Assembly: GCA_965221345.1 (NCBI GenBank)
Contig: CBDCSD010000001.1
Coordinates: forward strand, 558,001 to 622,000
DNA from: Bin5 sp965221345
GTDB taxonomy: Bacteria; Chloroflexota; Anaerolineae; Caldilineales; Caldilineaceae
Direction of reading: 5' to 3'
DNA: 64,000 bases
The notes under the pieces were generated by a model. The model was not told the origin of the DNA. It saw only the letters and a program-made list of their open reading frames with translations, and searched no databases. This document shows positions 35,196 to 44,158 of this stretch, piece after piece (the stretch's first letter is position 1; every line of letters starts with the position of its first letter). The position numbers and the translations under genes were made by a program.

Positions 35196-36542
35196 ATGCA
35201 ATTTCGACAATGGCAGAACCGTTTCAGCTTCAAAGCGTTGATTGTCTTGGCGTTTACCGCCTTGCTTCTCGCTGCTTGCGCTCCCATCGCGCCCGCTGAC
35301 GATGGCGGCATGGCGGCGATGGATGACGAGAAGGTTACGATTACATGGGCTATGTGGGGCAGCCCATCAGAGGTAGCGACCCACCAATCGGTGGCCGATG
35401 CCTTTATGGAGGAAAACTCCGACATTGCCATCGAGCTCCTGGCCGAACCCTGGGGCGACTACTTCACCAAGATCCAGACCCTCTGGGCCAGCGGTGACGA
35501 ATCGGTCATCCCCGATGTCCTGTTCCTCTCGCCCATTGTGAATTATGCCTCGCAGGGCGTGCTGGAAAACCTTGACCCCTGGATCGAGGCGAGCGGCTAC
35601 AATGTCGACGATTACTGGCCGTCTCTGCTGGAGTACGGCATGTACGAGGGCAGCGTCTACGGCTTCCCGCGCGACATCGGCCTCGAAGTGCTCTACTACA
35701 ACATCGACATCTTCGACGAAGTCGGCGTCCCCTACCCGGATGATACCTGGACATGGGACGATCTGGCGGCTGCCGCCTCTCTGCTGACCGATGTCGAAGA
35801 CAGCGGCCGCGTCAACCGCTATGCGTTGGGCATGGAGGGCGGCAAGTGGATGATCTGGGTAATGCAGAATCGCGGCATGGCCCTCGATGACATGCGCAAC
35901 CCCTCGCGCTGCGCTTTGGCCGATGAGGGAGCCGTCGAGGCCGTGCAGTTCTTCAAGGACATGCTTGACAGCAACTATTTCATGCCTCCCTCCAATATGG
36001 GCCAGGCCGGTGGTGACGCCGCTGTCTTCCAGAGCGGTCAGGTGGCGATGATCATCCAGAACGCCAGCCGCGTCTCCGCCTTCAACGCCGCCGGCATGAA
36101 CTACGATGTCTCGGTCATTCCGATTCCCGCTGACGGCCAGCGCGCCTCCGCCGCCGGCGGCGCAGCCTGGGTAATGAGCGCGCTCAGTGACAACAAGGAC
36201 GAGGCCTGGACATTCCTGAGTTGGCTCCAGAGCACCGACGGCGGCCAGCGCATCTACACCGCCTCCGGCGAGATCCTGCCGGCGCTGCAGTCCACCGCCA
36301 AATCTGATGCATTCCTCAACAGCGGGCAGCCGCCTGCCAACCGCCAGGCCTTCATCACTGAAGGCGAAAACGCGCGCATGGGCCGCATTGGCTACTTTGT
36401 CGAATGGAGCGAGATCAACGGATCCTTCGTCAGCCCCGGCCGCCAGCAGATCCTCATCGGCGAGGTCTCTGTCCCGGACGGCTTGGCTGCCATCTGCGAG
36501 CAGGTGGACGCCTACCTGGCCGACAACGGATTTCCTAAGTAA
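35196..36542 (+). CDS. Extracellular solute-binding lipoprotein (family 1, sugar type)
   Basis: 448 residues. Signal peptide with lipobox LLAAC near residue 27, then the mature protein KVTITWAMWGSPSEVATHQSVA, ESNIDVEL-like helix, YGFPRDIGLEVLYYNIDIFDE and PYPDDTWTWDDLAAAASLL, typical of maltose/glycerol-phosphate-type binding proteins. It captures a sugar or oligosaccharide for the two permeases downstream. The ATG at 35196 has AGGGAGGAAACTA upstream. No ATPase gene is in the operon, so the complex probably uses a shared MsmX/UgpC-type ATPase from elsewhere. Confidence 0.93.
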   Translation: MQFRQWQNRFSFKALIVLAFTALLLAACAPIAPADDGGMAAMDDEKVTITWAMWGSPSEVATHQSVADAFMEENSDIAIELLAEPWGDYFTKIQTLWASGDESVIPDVLFLSPIVNYASQGVLENLDPWIEASGYNVDDYWPSLLEYGMYEGSVYGFPRDIGLEVLYYNIDIFDEVGVPYPDDTWTWDDLAAAASLLTDVEDSGRVNRYALGMEGGKWMIWVMQNRGMALDDMRNPSRCALADEGAVEAVQFFKDMLDSNYFMPPSNMGQAGGDAAVFQSGQVAMIIQNASRVSAFNAAGMNYDVSVIPIPADGQRASAAGGAAWVMSALSDNKDEAWTFLSWLQSTDGGQRIYTASGEILPALQSTAKSDAFLNSGQPPANRQAFITEGENARMGRIGYFVEWSEINGSFVSPGRQQILIGEVSVPDGLAAICEQVDAYLADNGFPK

Positions 36543-36559
36543 AACGCAGTGATTACGTA

Positions 36560-36589
36560 CCACTGGCCAGTCCCAGGACTGGCCAGTGG
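36560..36589 (+). other. Perfect 14-bp hairpin between binding protein and permease genes
   Basis: CCACTGGCCAGTCC (36560-36573), 2-base loop, GGACTGGCCAGTGG (36576-36589). It sits in the 86-base gap between the binding-protein gene and the first permease. Such structures are known to protect the upstream mRNA or reduce read-through, raising binding protein over permease; here that is inference. Confidence 0.6.
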
Positions 36590-36628
36590 ACACTGGCCAC
36601 TATCCACTATCCACTTCACACTGCTGTT

Positions 36629-37582
36629 ATGACCGCTTCGGCATCCACCCAAACCTCCGTGTCCCCCTGGCGCCGTTACCGGCCGGACCAGCAGTGGGAA
36701 GCCTATCTGTTCCTGCTGCCCAGCTTCGTCGGCTTCCTGATCTTCGTCGCAATTCCGGTTGTCGCATCCCTCGCACTCAGTTTATTCGACTGGAATCTGC
36801 TCTCCCCGCCCGAGTTCGTCGGCATCGAAAACTACACGCAGCTTCTCACCAAAGATAGAGTCTTTCGCAAAGTCCTCTTCAACACCTTCTACTTTATCGT
36901 CACTATCGTCCCTCTTCAGCTTGCTTTTGGCCTGCTGCTCGCGATTGCGCTTAACCAGGGCATGCGCGGTCTCGAAATCTACCGACTGATCTATTTCATG
37001 CCCGTGGTGACGACGATCGTTGCCGCTGCGCTCGTATTTCAGTGGTTCTTCAACCGCGATTTCGGCATTCTGGCCGCGGCCATCTGGGAACTGGGGGCGA
37101 AGACCGGCCTCCCCATCCGCCCGCCTGACTGGCTGAACGATCCCGACTGGGCCAAACCGGCAGTCGTTATCCTGACACTGTGGAAGAACACCGGCTTTAC
37201 TATGGTTATCTATCTGGCCGCACTGCAGGGCGTGCCGTCTGAACTGTACGACGCCGCCAAGGTGGACGGCGCCAGCGGCTGGCAGCGCTTCCGCTTTGTA
37301 ACCTTTCCCATGGTCAGCCCGACCACCTTCTTCCTCATGGTCATCCAGATGATCGGCGCCTTCCAGCTTTTCAGCGAGGCATTCGTGATGACCCAGGGCG
37401 GCCCGGCCCAGGCCACCCTCACAATCGTCTACTATATCTACCAGATGGCCTTCGAATTTCAACGTATGGGCAGAGGAGCGTCCGTCGCCTGGGTGCTGTT
37501 TATCTTCATCTTTATCTTTACCCTTGTGCAAACGCGCCTCCAACGACGCTGGGTGCACTACGAAGCGGGCGGGGAATCGTGA
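36629..37582 (+). CDS. Sugar ABC transporter permease (MalF/UgpA type)
   Basis: 317 residues with six membrane helices. The first is at 24-50 (AYLFLLPSFVGFLIFVAIPVVA). The EAA loop, which contacts the ATPase, reads LYDAAKVDGASGWQRFRFVTFPMVSPTTFF. No large periplasmic loop, as in UgpA-type proteins. It follows the binding-protein gene and overlaps the second permease by 4 bases (GTGA), indicating translational coupling. Confidence 0.93.
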   Translation: MTASASTQTSVSPWRRYRPDQQWEAYLFLLPSFVGFLIFVAIPVVASLALSLFDWNLLSPPEFVGIENYTQLLTKDRVFRKVLFNTFYFIVTIVPLQLAFGLLLAIALNQGMRGLEIYRLIYFMPVVTTIVAAALVFQWFFNRDFGILAAAIWELGAKTGLPIRPPDWLNDPDWAKPAVVILTLWKNTGFTMVIYLAALQGVPSELYDAAKVDGASGWQRFRFVTFPMVSPTTFFLMVIQMIGAFQLFSEAFVMTQGGPAQATLTIVYYIYQMAFEFQRMGRGASVAWVLFIFIFIFTLVQTRLQRRWVHYEAGGES

Positions 37583-38451
37583 CCACCTCTGTGCCTACGT
37601 CTATGCGCCCCGAAGCCGCTCCAGGCACGACGTTAAAGAAGGGGCACCTGTTGCTTCACACTGCCTTGATCCTGGGCAGCCTCGGCATGCTGCTGCCCTT
37701 CGGCTGGATGCTCGCCACCTCGCTGAAGTCGCCGCCGCAGATCTTCACCTACCCCCCCTCCCTGGTTCCCAACCCTGTCGTCTGGCGGAACTACCTGGAC
37801 ACAGTGCAGGCGATGCCATTCGGACGCTTCTATCTTAACAGCCTCTTCGTCGCCCTTAGCGTGACCACGCTCCAGATCCTGACCTCCTCGCTGGCCGCCT
37901 TCGCCTTCGGCCGCCTACGCTTCCGCGGCAGGGATGCGCTCTTCCTCGTCTACCTGGCGACGCTCATGATCCCGTTCCACGTGACGATGATCCCCAATTT
38001 CATCCTCATCGGCTTCCTGCACTGGTTCGACACTTTCTATGCTCTTATCGTCCCCACCGCCTTTTCCGTCTTCGCCGTCTTTCTGCTCCGTCAATATTTC
38101 CGCGGTATCCCCGTCGAGTTGGATGAGGCCGCCCGCATGGACGGCGCCTCCTCTTTGCGTATCTGGGCGCAGGTCATCATGCCCTTGAGCAGTCCCGTGC
38201 TGGCAGCGCTGACGATCTTCGTCTTTCTCGGCTCGTGGAACGACTTCCTCTGGCCGCTTGTCGTCTCCAACTCCAACGCCACCCGCACGATTCCGGTCGG
38301 TCTGGCCACCTTCAGGGGTCAGTACAACACCGACTGGCACCTGCTCATGGCCGGCTCCGTCATCGCCCTGCTCCCGGTTCTGTTGGTCTATGTCTTCGCC
38401 CAGAAGCGCTTTGTCGAAGGAATTACCCTCTCCGGTATGGGCGGACGCTAA
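37579..38451 (+). CDS. Sugar ABC transporter permease (MalG/UgpE type)
   Basis: 290 residues, six membrane helices. The EAA loop is ELDEAARMDGASSLRIWAQVIMPLSSPVLA; the N-terminus has LGMLLPFGWMLATSLKSPPQIFTYPPSLVP as usual for the MalG branch; it ends QKRFVEGITLSGMGGR, close to the family end KRFVEGLTAGAVKG. Starts with GTG within the stop of the first permease. It makes the other half of the membrane channel. Confidence 0.93.
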   Translation: MTTSVPTSMRPEAAPGTTLKKGHLLLHTALILGSLGMLLPFGWMLATSLKSPPQIFTYPPSLVPNPVVWRNYLDTVQAMPFGRFYLNSLFVALSVTTLQILTSSLAAFAFGRLRFRGRDALFLVYLATLMIPFHVTMIPNFILIGFLHWFDTFYALIVPTAFSVFAVFLLRQYFRGIPVELDEAARMDGASSLRIWAQVIMPLSSPVLAALTIFVFLGSWNDFLWPLVVSNSNATRTIPVGLATFRGQYNTDWHLLMAGSVIALLPVLLVYVFAQKRFVEGITLSGMGGR

Positions 38452-38565
38452 CTCCCGGTTGCTGCCGGACTTTGGCCACGGCTGGTCTTCACACACTGCT
38501 CACTAACTGCAAATAAGTTCCCTTCACGATTTGCCACCGAACAAATTTTCTGATTCAATGAAGCC

Positions 38566-39216
38566 ATGTCAGACCAGATCGGCGCCATCGTCAACTCCAA
38601 TTCACATATCGATTACGTCTGCCAGCTCGCCAGCCCCCTTGAACGCGAGCAGCGGCCTGCGCCCGACGCCTATGCCTTCGGCGCCTTCGTTGCCATCGAC
38701 CTGCCCCAGCAGCCTGCAACCGCTCCAGACGCCGCGAATAGCCGCGCGACCGACCCGATCGCCGCAGAACCCGCGTGCCTGATCGGCGTCATCTACAACA
38801 CTCTTCTCGTCAATCCGAACTTTACCAACCTGGGCCCCCGCCTCACCTCCCACACCGAGCAAACCGTGTTCAGCCCGGACCTGATTGACGAGACCGCTAT
38901 GCTGGTCGGTGTCCTGGCCCTCGGCTGGCAAGACGACGCCGGCCCCCAGCAGGGGACCCCGCGGCTGGCCGCCGAAGTCAGCGCGCCCGTACGCCCTCTG
39001 ACTGACGAACAGGTCCTGCAGTTCCACCGCGACACGCGCGGTCGCCTCACTCTGCGCTATGCCGCCGCGCTCCTCGCCCTCAACAACCCGCTGATCCCCG
39101 CCCTCCTGTTGGAGATCATCGATCGCCTGGGCAGCCTCTTCCCCCAGGAACAGGCCATCCTCCAGGTCATGCGCGACAACGTAGCCTGGAAGTCGATAGT
39201 GCGTCCGGCCGGATGA
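38566..39216 (+). CDS. Hypothetical protein preceding the HerA-like ATPase
   Basis: 216 residues, soluble. Not recognised, but it reads in phase with the HerA gene: it lies 63 bases upstream on the same strand and contains LIGVIYNTLLVNPNFTNLGPRL and a helical C-terminus LRYAAALLALNNPLIPALLLEIIDRLGSLFPQEQ. In many genomes a small partner precedes HerA-type ATPases, so joint action is probable. It is not obviously the NurA nuclease: no NurA catalytic motif is visible. Confidence 0.55.
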   Translation: MSDQIGAIVNSNSHIDYVCQLASPLEREQRPAPDAYAFGAFVAIDLPQQPATAPDAANSRATDPIAAEPACLIGVIYNTLLVNPNFTNLGPRLTSHTEQTVFSPDLIDETAMLVGVLALGWQDDAGPQQGTPRLAAEVSAPVRPLTDEQVLQFHRDTRGRLTLRYAAALLALNNPLIPALLLEIIDRLGSLFPQEQAILQVMRDNVAWKSIVRPAG

Positions 39217-39279
39217 GCCCTGTCAACATCTCTTCGAAGTCAGTTTCTCGCTTTCGGCAATCGCGTTTGGGAGAAGTAA

Positions 39280-40971
39280 ATGGAGTTACTAGAAACTAAT
39301 AACAAGAAACTAATAACTCCTGTCGGCACTGTCAAAGGACCGGGGGAAACCCTCCACGAATACACCTTCATCGCCCCGGACCCGGCGCGGCAACTTAAGA
39401 ACGGTGAGTTTGTCTACTACACTGCCCCCGTCGATGGCAGCGAACGCCAAATCCTGGGCCGAATCACCGCCCGCGCCGCGGTCAAGCTCTTCCCGGATAC
39501 ATTTATGGCCGACCCCTCCGTGTCGCCCCACGCCGTCGCCGCCATGCTCGGCTACGAAAGCGATGCCACCGAACTCTTCGAACTCACCGTAACCGTCCTC
39601 GGCTACTACAATGATTCCCTCCACGACTTCACAAACCCGCGCGTGCCCCCCCAGGGCGGCGCGCCAATTTTCATCGCCGAGAACGAGTTGCTGACCGAAC
39701 TGCTCAGTCGCCGCCGCCAGGGGGAACTCGGCAGCGCACACATCGGCGACCTGCTCAGCCGCGACCCCGGCGCCGTGCCCGTCGCCCTCGATGTGCGCGG
39801 CTTCACCAGCACCCACCTCGCCATCATCGCCAGCACCGGCAGCGGCAAGAGCTATCTGGCCGGCGTCCTGCTGGAAGAACTGATGATGCCCTACAACCGG
39901 GCCGCAGTGCTGGTCATCGACCCCCACGGCGAGTACGACACCCTCCAGCAGACCCACAATCTGCCAATCTTCCGCGATGACGAATACAAACCGAAGGTAA
40001 AAATCTTACGCCCGAACAATCTGCGCGTGCGCATCAGCAGCCTCACCCTGCCTGATCTGCGCTATCTGCTAACTAACCTGTCGGAGAAGATGCACTACCA
40101 GTTGGGCCGTGCCTTCAGATACGCCCAGCGCACCTGGGGCGAAGACAGATACACGTTGGAACAGCTCTACAGGGCCGTGCGTGAGGTCGGGGACGGCGCG
40201 CAGGGGGAGGATGAAACGACTGATGACGACCCCACCACCGGCGCGCTCATTTGGCGCCTGGGCGCGGCTTTGGGCGCCAGCGAAATTTTCGATGATTTCG
40301 AAAACATCGAACTGGATGAACTGTTCCAACCTGGAATGTGTACGCTCATTCAGCTAAATGAAGTCGAGCGGCGGCAACAGCAAGTCATTGTCGCCACGCT
40401 CCTGCGCCGCGTCTACCAGGCCCGCATTGACACCGAACGCGGCAAGCACCAGCGGGGCGACCACAGTCATCTGCCCTTCCCCGTCTTCTGCCTGCTTGAA
40501 GAGGCGCACAACTACGCGCCCGCCAACGCCGACGCCGTCAGTTCGGACGTACTCAAGACCATCCTCAGCGAGGGGCGCAAGTTCGGCGTCGGCGTCGGCC
40601 TCATCTCCCAGCGGCCCGGCCGCCTCGATAGCGACGTGCTCAGCCAGTGCATGACCCAATGCATCATGCGCATCACCAACCCCATTGACCAGAACCGTAT
40701 CGCCGAATCGGTGGAGAGCGTCGGCCGCGATATGCTCAAGGAGCTGCCGGCTCTGAGCAAAGGCCAGGTCATCGTCAGCGGCGCCAGCGTCAACACCCCC
40801 CTGATGCTCAAAGTGCGCCCCCGCCGCACCGAACACGGCGGCGAGGATGTCGACGCGCCGGCCAAGTGGCGCAAATGGTTCGAAAGCGAGCAGCCTGCCC
40901 AGGCCGCCGACAACGCCCTCTTCGCCGAAAAGGAGCTTGAACGCGACGAGGACGGGGTGTTGTGGGCTTGA
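39280..40971 (+). CDS. herA: HerA-like ATP-binding protein (DUF87/HAS-barrel)
   Basis: 563 residues. The N-terminal 150 residues resemble a HAS-barrel (GTVKGPGETLHEYTFIAPDP, GEFVYYTAPVDG). Walker A is ASTGSGKSYLAG (about 185-197), with VLVIDPHGEYDTL just after, and Walker B is VFCLLEEAHNYAP. RNLSQ-like GVGLISQRPGRLDSDVLSQC and the final MLKELPALSKGQVIVSG follow. HerA proteins are hexameric DNA translocases, commonly paired with NurA in end resection and in defence systems. A conventional nurA is not adjacent. Start ATG 39280 with GGGAGAA upstream. Confidence 0.88.
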   Translation: MELLETNNKKLITPVGTVKGPGETLHEYTFIAPDPARQLKNGEFVYYTAPVDGSERQILGRITARAAVKLFPDTFMADPSVSPHAVAAMLGYESDATELFELTVTVLGYYNDSLHDFTNPRVPPQGGAPIFIAENELLTELLSRRRQGELGSAHIGDLLSRDPGAVPVALDVRGFTSTHLAIIASTGSGKSYLAGVLLEELMMPYNRAAVLVIDPHGEYDTLQQTHNLPIFRDDEYKPKVKILRPNNLRVRISSLTLPDLRYLLTNLSEKMHYQLGRAFRYAQRTWGEDRYTLEQLYRAVREVGDGAQGEDETTDDDPTTGALIWRLGAALGASEIFDDFENIELDELFQPGMCTLIQLNEVERRQQQVIVATLLRRVYQARIDTERGKHQRGDHSHLPFPVFCLLEEAHNYAPANADAVSSDVLKTILSEGRKFGVGVGLISQRPGRLDSDVLSQCMTQCIMRITNPIDQNRIAESVESVGRDMLKELPALSKGQVIVSGASVNTPLMLKVRPRRTEHGGEDVDAPAKWRKWFESEQPAQAADNALFAEKELERDEDGVLWA

Positions 40972-40982
40972 AGCCCTCCAGT

Positions 40983-41801
40983 CTAGCCACCCGCTTGCAG
41001 GGGGCGCCCCCACAACAGCGTGCCGGCATAACGATGCGTAATCAATCCATCCCCACAGTCCCTATAACGCGTCGCGATCTCTGTGAATAGCGCGTCAGCC
41101 TCTGCCGCCAGCCGCGGGTCCATCCGATCGCGGGAAAAGCCGTTGCGCGCATGAATGCTTTCCACCCATTCGCTGATCGGCTGCTGCCATTCGATCGCGT
41201 CCGTTTCCGCGCTGCCCATCTGCCGGAACAGTCCCCGCTCCTCCAACTCAGCCAGAATCCCCTCCGCGCTGTATTGCGCAAAATCCTTGTTCATCGAATA
41301 GCGCGCCAGAACCGGCCCCAGCTCTGTACCCATCCACTCCGGCCTCTCATGTGCCATCCCCACTGCAACGAACAATCCATCCGCCGCCAGCAGCCGCGCG
41401 AAGCGCGGGAAAACCACATCCCAATCGAACCAGTGCATACTGGCCCCCGCCGTGATAAGGCAATAGGGCGGATCAACAGCCACCGATTCGATTGGCCCTT
41501 CAATCCAGCGCAGCCGCGGGTGATCTCCACCCGGCAGCCGTCTGCCCTCCCGGATAGCCGCCCCGGAGAAATCCACCGCATCCACCCGCTCTACCAGCGG
41601 CGCCAGCGGACGGGCCACAAATCCAGTGCCGCAACCCGCGTCCAGAACCGCCCGCGGCCCGCGCTGCGCCGCCAGCAGATCAACCAACAGTTCGAACGTG
41701 GCCGCCGGATACTGTGGCCGGTACCGGTACGCCCGCACGACGCTCTCGTCCTGAAAGATACTGGAATACTCGAAGCGAAACTGGCCAGGCCGCCCGCTCA
41801 T
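40983..41801 (-). CDS. SAM-dependent methyltransferase
   Basis: 272 residues, class I Rossmann methyltransferase with motif I VLDAGCGTGFVARPLAPLV, motif II VDAVDFSGAAI and the motif IV region CLITAGASMHWFDWDVVFPRF. The CASMHWFD pattern is like small-molecule methyltransferases of the UbiE/Trm-related group. The 5' end overlaps the phosphoesterase by 4 bases (41798-41801), so both are co-translated. Substrate unknown. Confidence 0.85.
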   Translation of the reverse strand: MSGRPGQFRFEYSSIFQDESVVRAYRYRPQYPAATFELLVDLLAAQRGPRAVLDAGCGTGFVARPLAPLVERVDAVDFSGAAIREGRRLPGGDHPRLRWIEGPIESVAVDPPYCLITAGASMHWFDWDVVFPRFARLLAADGLFVAVGMAHERPEWMGTELGPVLARYSMNKDFAQYSAEGILAELEERGLFRQMGSAETDAIEWQQPISEWVESIHARNGFSRDRMDPRLAAEADALFTEIATRYRDCGDGLITHRYAGTLLWGRPLQAGG

Positions 41802-42592
41802 CGCAGGACCTCCGGCTCACCCCACTGGCGTACCCGTTCCCCCCGCAGAAAACTGCTGATAAACTCCGCTTGCGGATGTTGCACCTCCCAAGCCTTCTGC
41901 TCAGCCAACCCCCTGTCATACTCCACCGCCCGGTGCTCCACCCTGTACCCATTCCCGTCTGCCTCCAGCACCGCATAGGTGGCGCGCAGGCTGGGAATAA
42001 GCGGGTTGCCGATACTGCCCGGGTTGACCACATGCACTCCGTTCAGATGAAAACTCTGCGGCCAGTGCGTGTGGCCCACACACACAAGATCCGCGTCGCA
42101 GCCGCTCAGCCGCGCGCCCATCTCCTCATCACTGTACCGAGGTACGAAACCGGCGCCGTCGTCTCTGCCCGGCGACGCATGCACCAGCAATACCCGACTT
42201 TCGTCCGGCAGCGTCAGCCGTTGCTCAAGCGGGAGATCCAGCATGAAGGGCAGATGGCCGCCGGCAGCCATCGCCCCGGCAGTCCAGGCAAATGACTCCA
42301 GCACCCCAACATAGGCAGGCAGCAGCGACAAGTCCGTCAGCTCCTCCACCGGGGTCACAAGGGGCCTTGCGCCGGTGGTAAGATAGCGCTCCGAATTGCC
42401 CCGCACGAAGCGGACGTCTGTCAACTCGTCCAGCCGCTCCATCACCTCCAGCGGCTGCGCGCCGGCGGCCGCCAGATCACCCAGAATCCAGTACTCGTCA
42501 ACGGCTTCCTGATTGTTGGAATCAATATCGGCAAGCACCGCGTCCAGAGCCACGCAGTTGCCGTGAATGTCTGACAGAACTGCAATACGCAT
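41798..42592 (-). CDS. Metallophosphoesterase (YfcE/MJ0936-like)
   Basis: 264 residues. Calcineurin-like motifs are MRIAVLSDIHGN (D-x-H), YWILGDLAAAG (GD), RFVRGNSERYL (GN-E), and the C-terminal CVGHTHWPQSFHLNG with NPGSIGNP. This is a di-metal phosphatase or phosphodiesterase; related proteins act on cyclic nucleotides or other phosphates. The start is ATG 42592, not the upstream in-frame codon at 42610. Overlaps the methyltransferase gene. Confidence 0.88.
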   Translation of the reverse strand: MRIAVLSDIHGNCVALDAVLADIDSNNQEAVDEYWILGDLAAAGAQPLEVMERLDELTDVRFVRGNSERYLTTGARPLVTPVEELTDLSLLPAYVGVLESFAWTAGAMAAGGHLPFMLDLPLEQRLTLPDESRVLLVHASPGRDDGAGFVPRYSDEEMGARLSGCDADLVCVGHTHWPQSFHLNGVHVVNPGSIGNPLIPSLRATYAVLEADGNGYRVEHRAVEYDRGLAEQKAWEVQHPQAEFISSFLRGERVRQWGEPEVLR

Positions 42593-42819
42593 GAAATCAA
42601 AGCTCCTCATGCCCGCCTGGCCCAGCGGCTGCCGTTTTCAGCCTGGTTCAACGCTTTCACCCCGGCGGGCTGGTGGCAAGGGATATGATAGAATGGAGGT
42701 AACTACTAAGCCATAGGATAACAGGCCAGGGATCAGACGGAAAGGGAAATGCACGGATTCTCATTGTAGCACATCAGTAGGGCAAGAATTCCTGAACCAG
42801 ACAAGGATTTCGGCAAGAG

Positions 42820-43884
42820 ATGGCTGCGTCGCCCCGTCGCCAGCAGAATAATGGCGCTGTGAAGATCACCGGATCGGAAAATGTGGAGCGCCATGCTGCC
42901 GCTGTGGGCGCCTCTGTCACCGACCTTCCTCACCAGATCCGGCTGGCCGCATCGCGCCTTCGCCCTTATATCGTCGAGACACCGCTGCTCCCGTCCCCTG
43001 CCCTGTCCGAACGCACCGGCGCCCACGTTTTTCTCAAGCTGGAAAACCGCCAGCATACCGGCTCGTTCAAGCTGCGTGGCGCAACCAATAAGCTGCTCAA
43101 CCTCTCGACCGAAGAGCGTAGACGCGGCGTCGTCACCGCCTCCACCGGCAACCACGCGCTGGCCGTGGCCCACGCCGCCGCCCAACTCGATGTCGCCGCC
43201 ACCATCTATCTGCCGCAGCGGGCCTCCCCTCGCAAAATAGAGAAGCTGGGGGCTTTCCCGGTTGCGCTCTGCCGCGTGCCCGGCGATGCTCTCAACGCCG
43301 AGATCAGCGCCCGCGAAGCCGCCGCGCAACGCGGCCAGCTTTTCATCTCGCCCTATAACGACCCGCACATCATCGCCGGTCAGGGCACCATCGCGGTCGA
43401 ACTGCTGCTCCAGCAGCCGCAACTGGATGCCGTCTTCGCGACCGTCGGCGGCGGCGGGCTCATGAGCGGCGTGGCAAGCTATCTCAAAGGATCCGGCCGC
43501 GCCGTGCAGACCATCGGCTGCCAGCCCGAACGGTCGGCCGTCATGCTCGCCTCCGTGCGCGCCGGCCGCATCGTTGAGGAAGAGAGCAGCCTGCCGACCC
43601 TCTCCGACGGCAGCGCAGGGGGAATCGAGGAGCAGACTATTACATTCGACCTCTGCCGGCGCCATGTCGACCACTGGCGGACCGTCAGCGAAGAGGAGAT
43701 TGCCGGCGCCATGCGGCTAATCTACCGCGAAAGCAGCGAGATCATCGAAGGCGCCGCCGGCGTGGCCGTGGCGAGCCTGCTGCAGATGGGAAAGCGCTGC
43801 GCCGGTAAACGGCTGGCAGTCGTCATCTGCGGCGGCAATGTGGATAAAGATACCTGGCAACGGGTCTTGGAACCAAAGGATTAG
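42820..43884 (+). CDS. PLP-dependent threonine/serine dehydratase
   Basis: 354 residues. The PLP lysine is in HTGSFKLRGATNK, the phosphate-binding loop in TVGGGGLMSG, and STGNHALAVAHAA is the usual substrate loop. It lacks an ACT-type regulatory domain, so it resembles catabolic TdcB-type or EutB/racemase-like members. It deaminates threonine or serine to the keto acid. The close family cannot be fixed by eye. Confidence 0.87.
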   Translation: MAASPRRQQNNGAVKITGSENVERHAAAVGASVTDLPHQIRLAASRLRPYIVETPLLPSPALSERTGAHVFLKLENRQHTGSFKLRGATNKLLNLSTEERRRGVVTASTGNHALAVAHAAAQLDVAATIYLPQRASPRKIEKLGAFPVALCRVPGDALNAEISAREAAAQRGQLFISPYNDPHIIAGQGTIAVELLLQQPQLDAVFATVGGGGLMSGVASYLKGSGRAVQTIGCQPERSAVMLASVRAGRIVEEESSLPTLSDGSAGGIEEQTITFDLCRRHVDHWRTVSEEEIAGAMRLIYRESSEIIEGAAGVAVASLLQMGKRCAGKRLAVVICGGNVDKDTWQRVLEPKD

Positions 43885-44012
43885 GTTCCGTTGACATTTG
43901 GGGAAGACTGCTCACAATATGACATGAACAGGAATCCTGCGGGCAGAATCGGACCGTTTCTCAAGTAATTCTCGTGGTCGACGACCATGATCTGCGTCGA
44001 CCTCAGAAGGTT

Positions 44013-44078
44013 TTCTTCGTGCCCTTTCGTGGCCCTTCGTGGATCAAAAAAAGGTGTTCTCCGCGGCCCTTCGTGGAC
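44013..44078 (+). repeat. Interspersed CCCTTCGTGGA repeat, copy 2
   Basis: TTCTTCGTGCCCTTTCGTGG, CCCTTCGTGGATCAAAAAAA and GGTGTTCTCC, then a second half unit. Same word order and strand as 31238-31332 and 45261-45350. Confidence 0.7.
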
Positions 44079-44158
44079 AGACCAAATTATGATCCTGCAA
44101 ATCTAAGTTCAGACAAACGTCAACGAGCCCCAGTGATGAGTAAACGAGGATATAGTCT

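Noticed and set aside
35367..36593. 408-residue minus-strand frame
   Set aside because: Antisense of the solute-binding protein.
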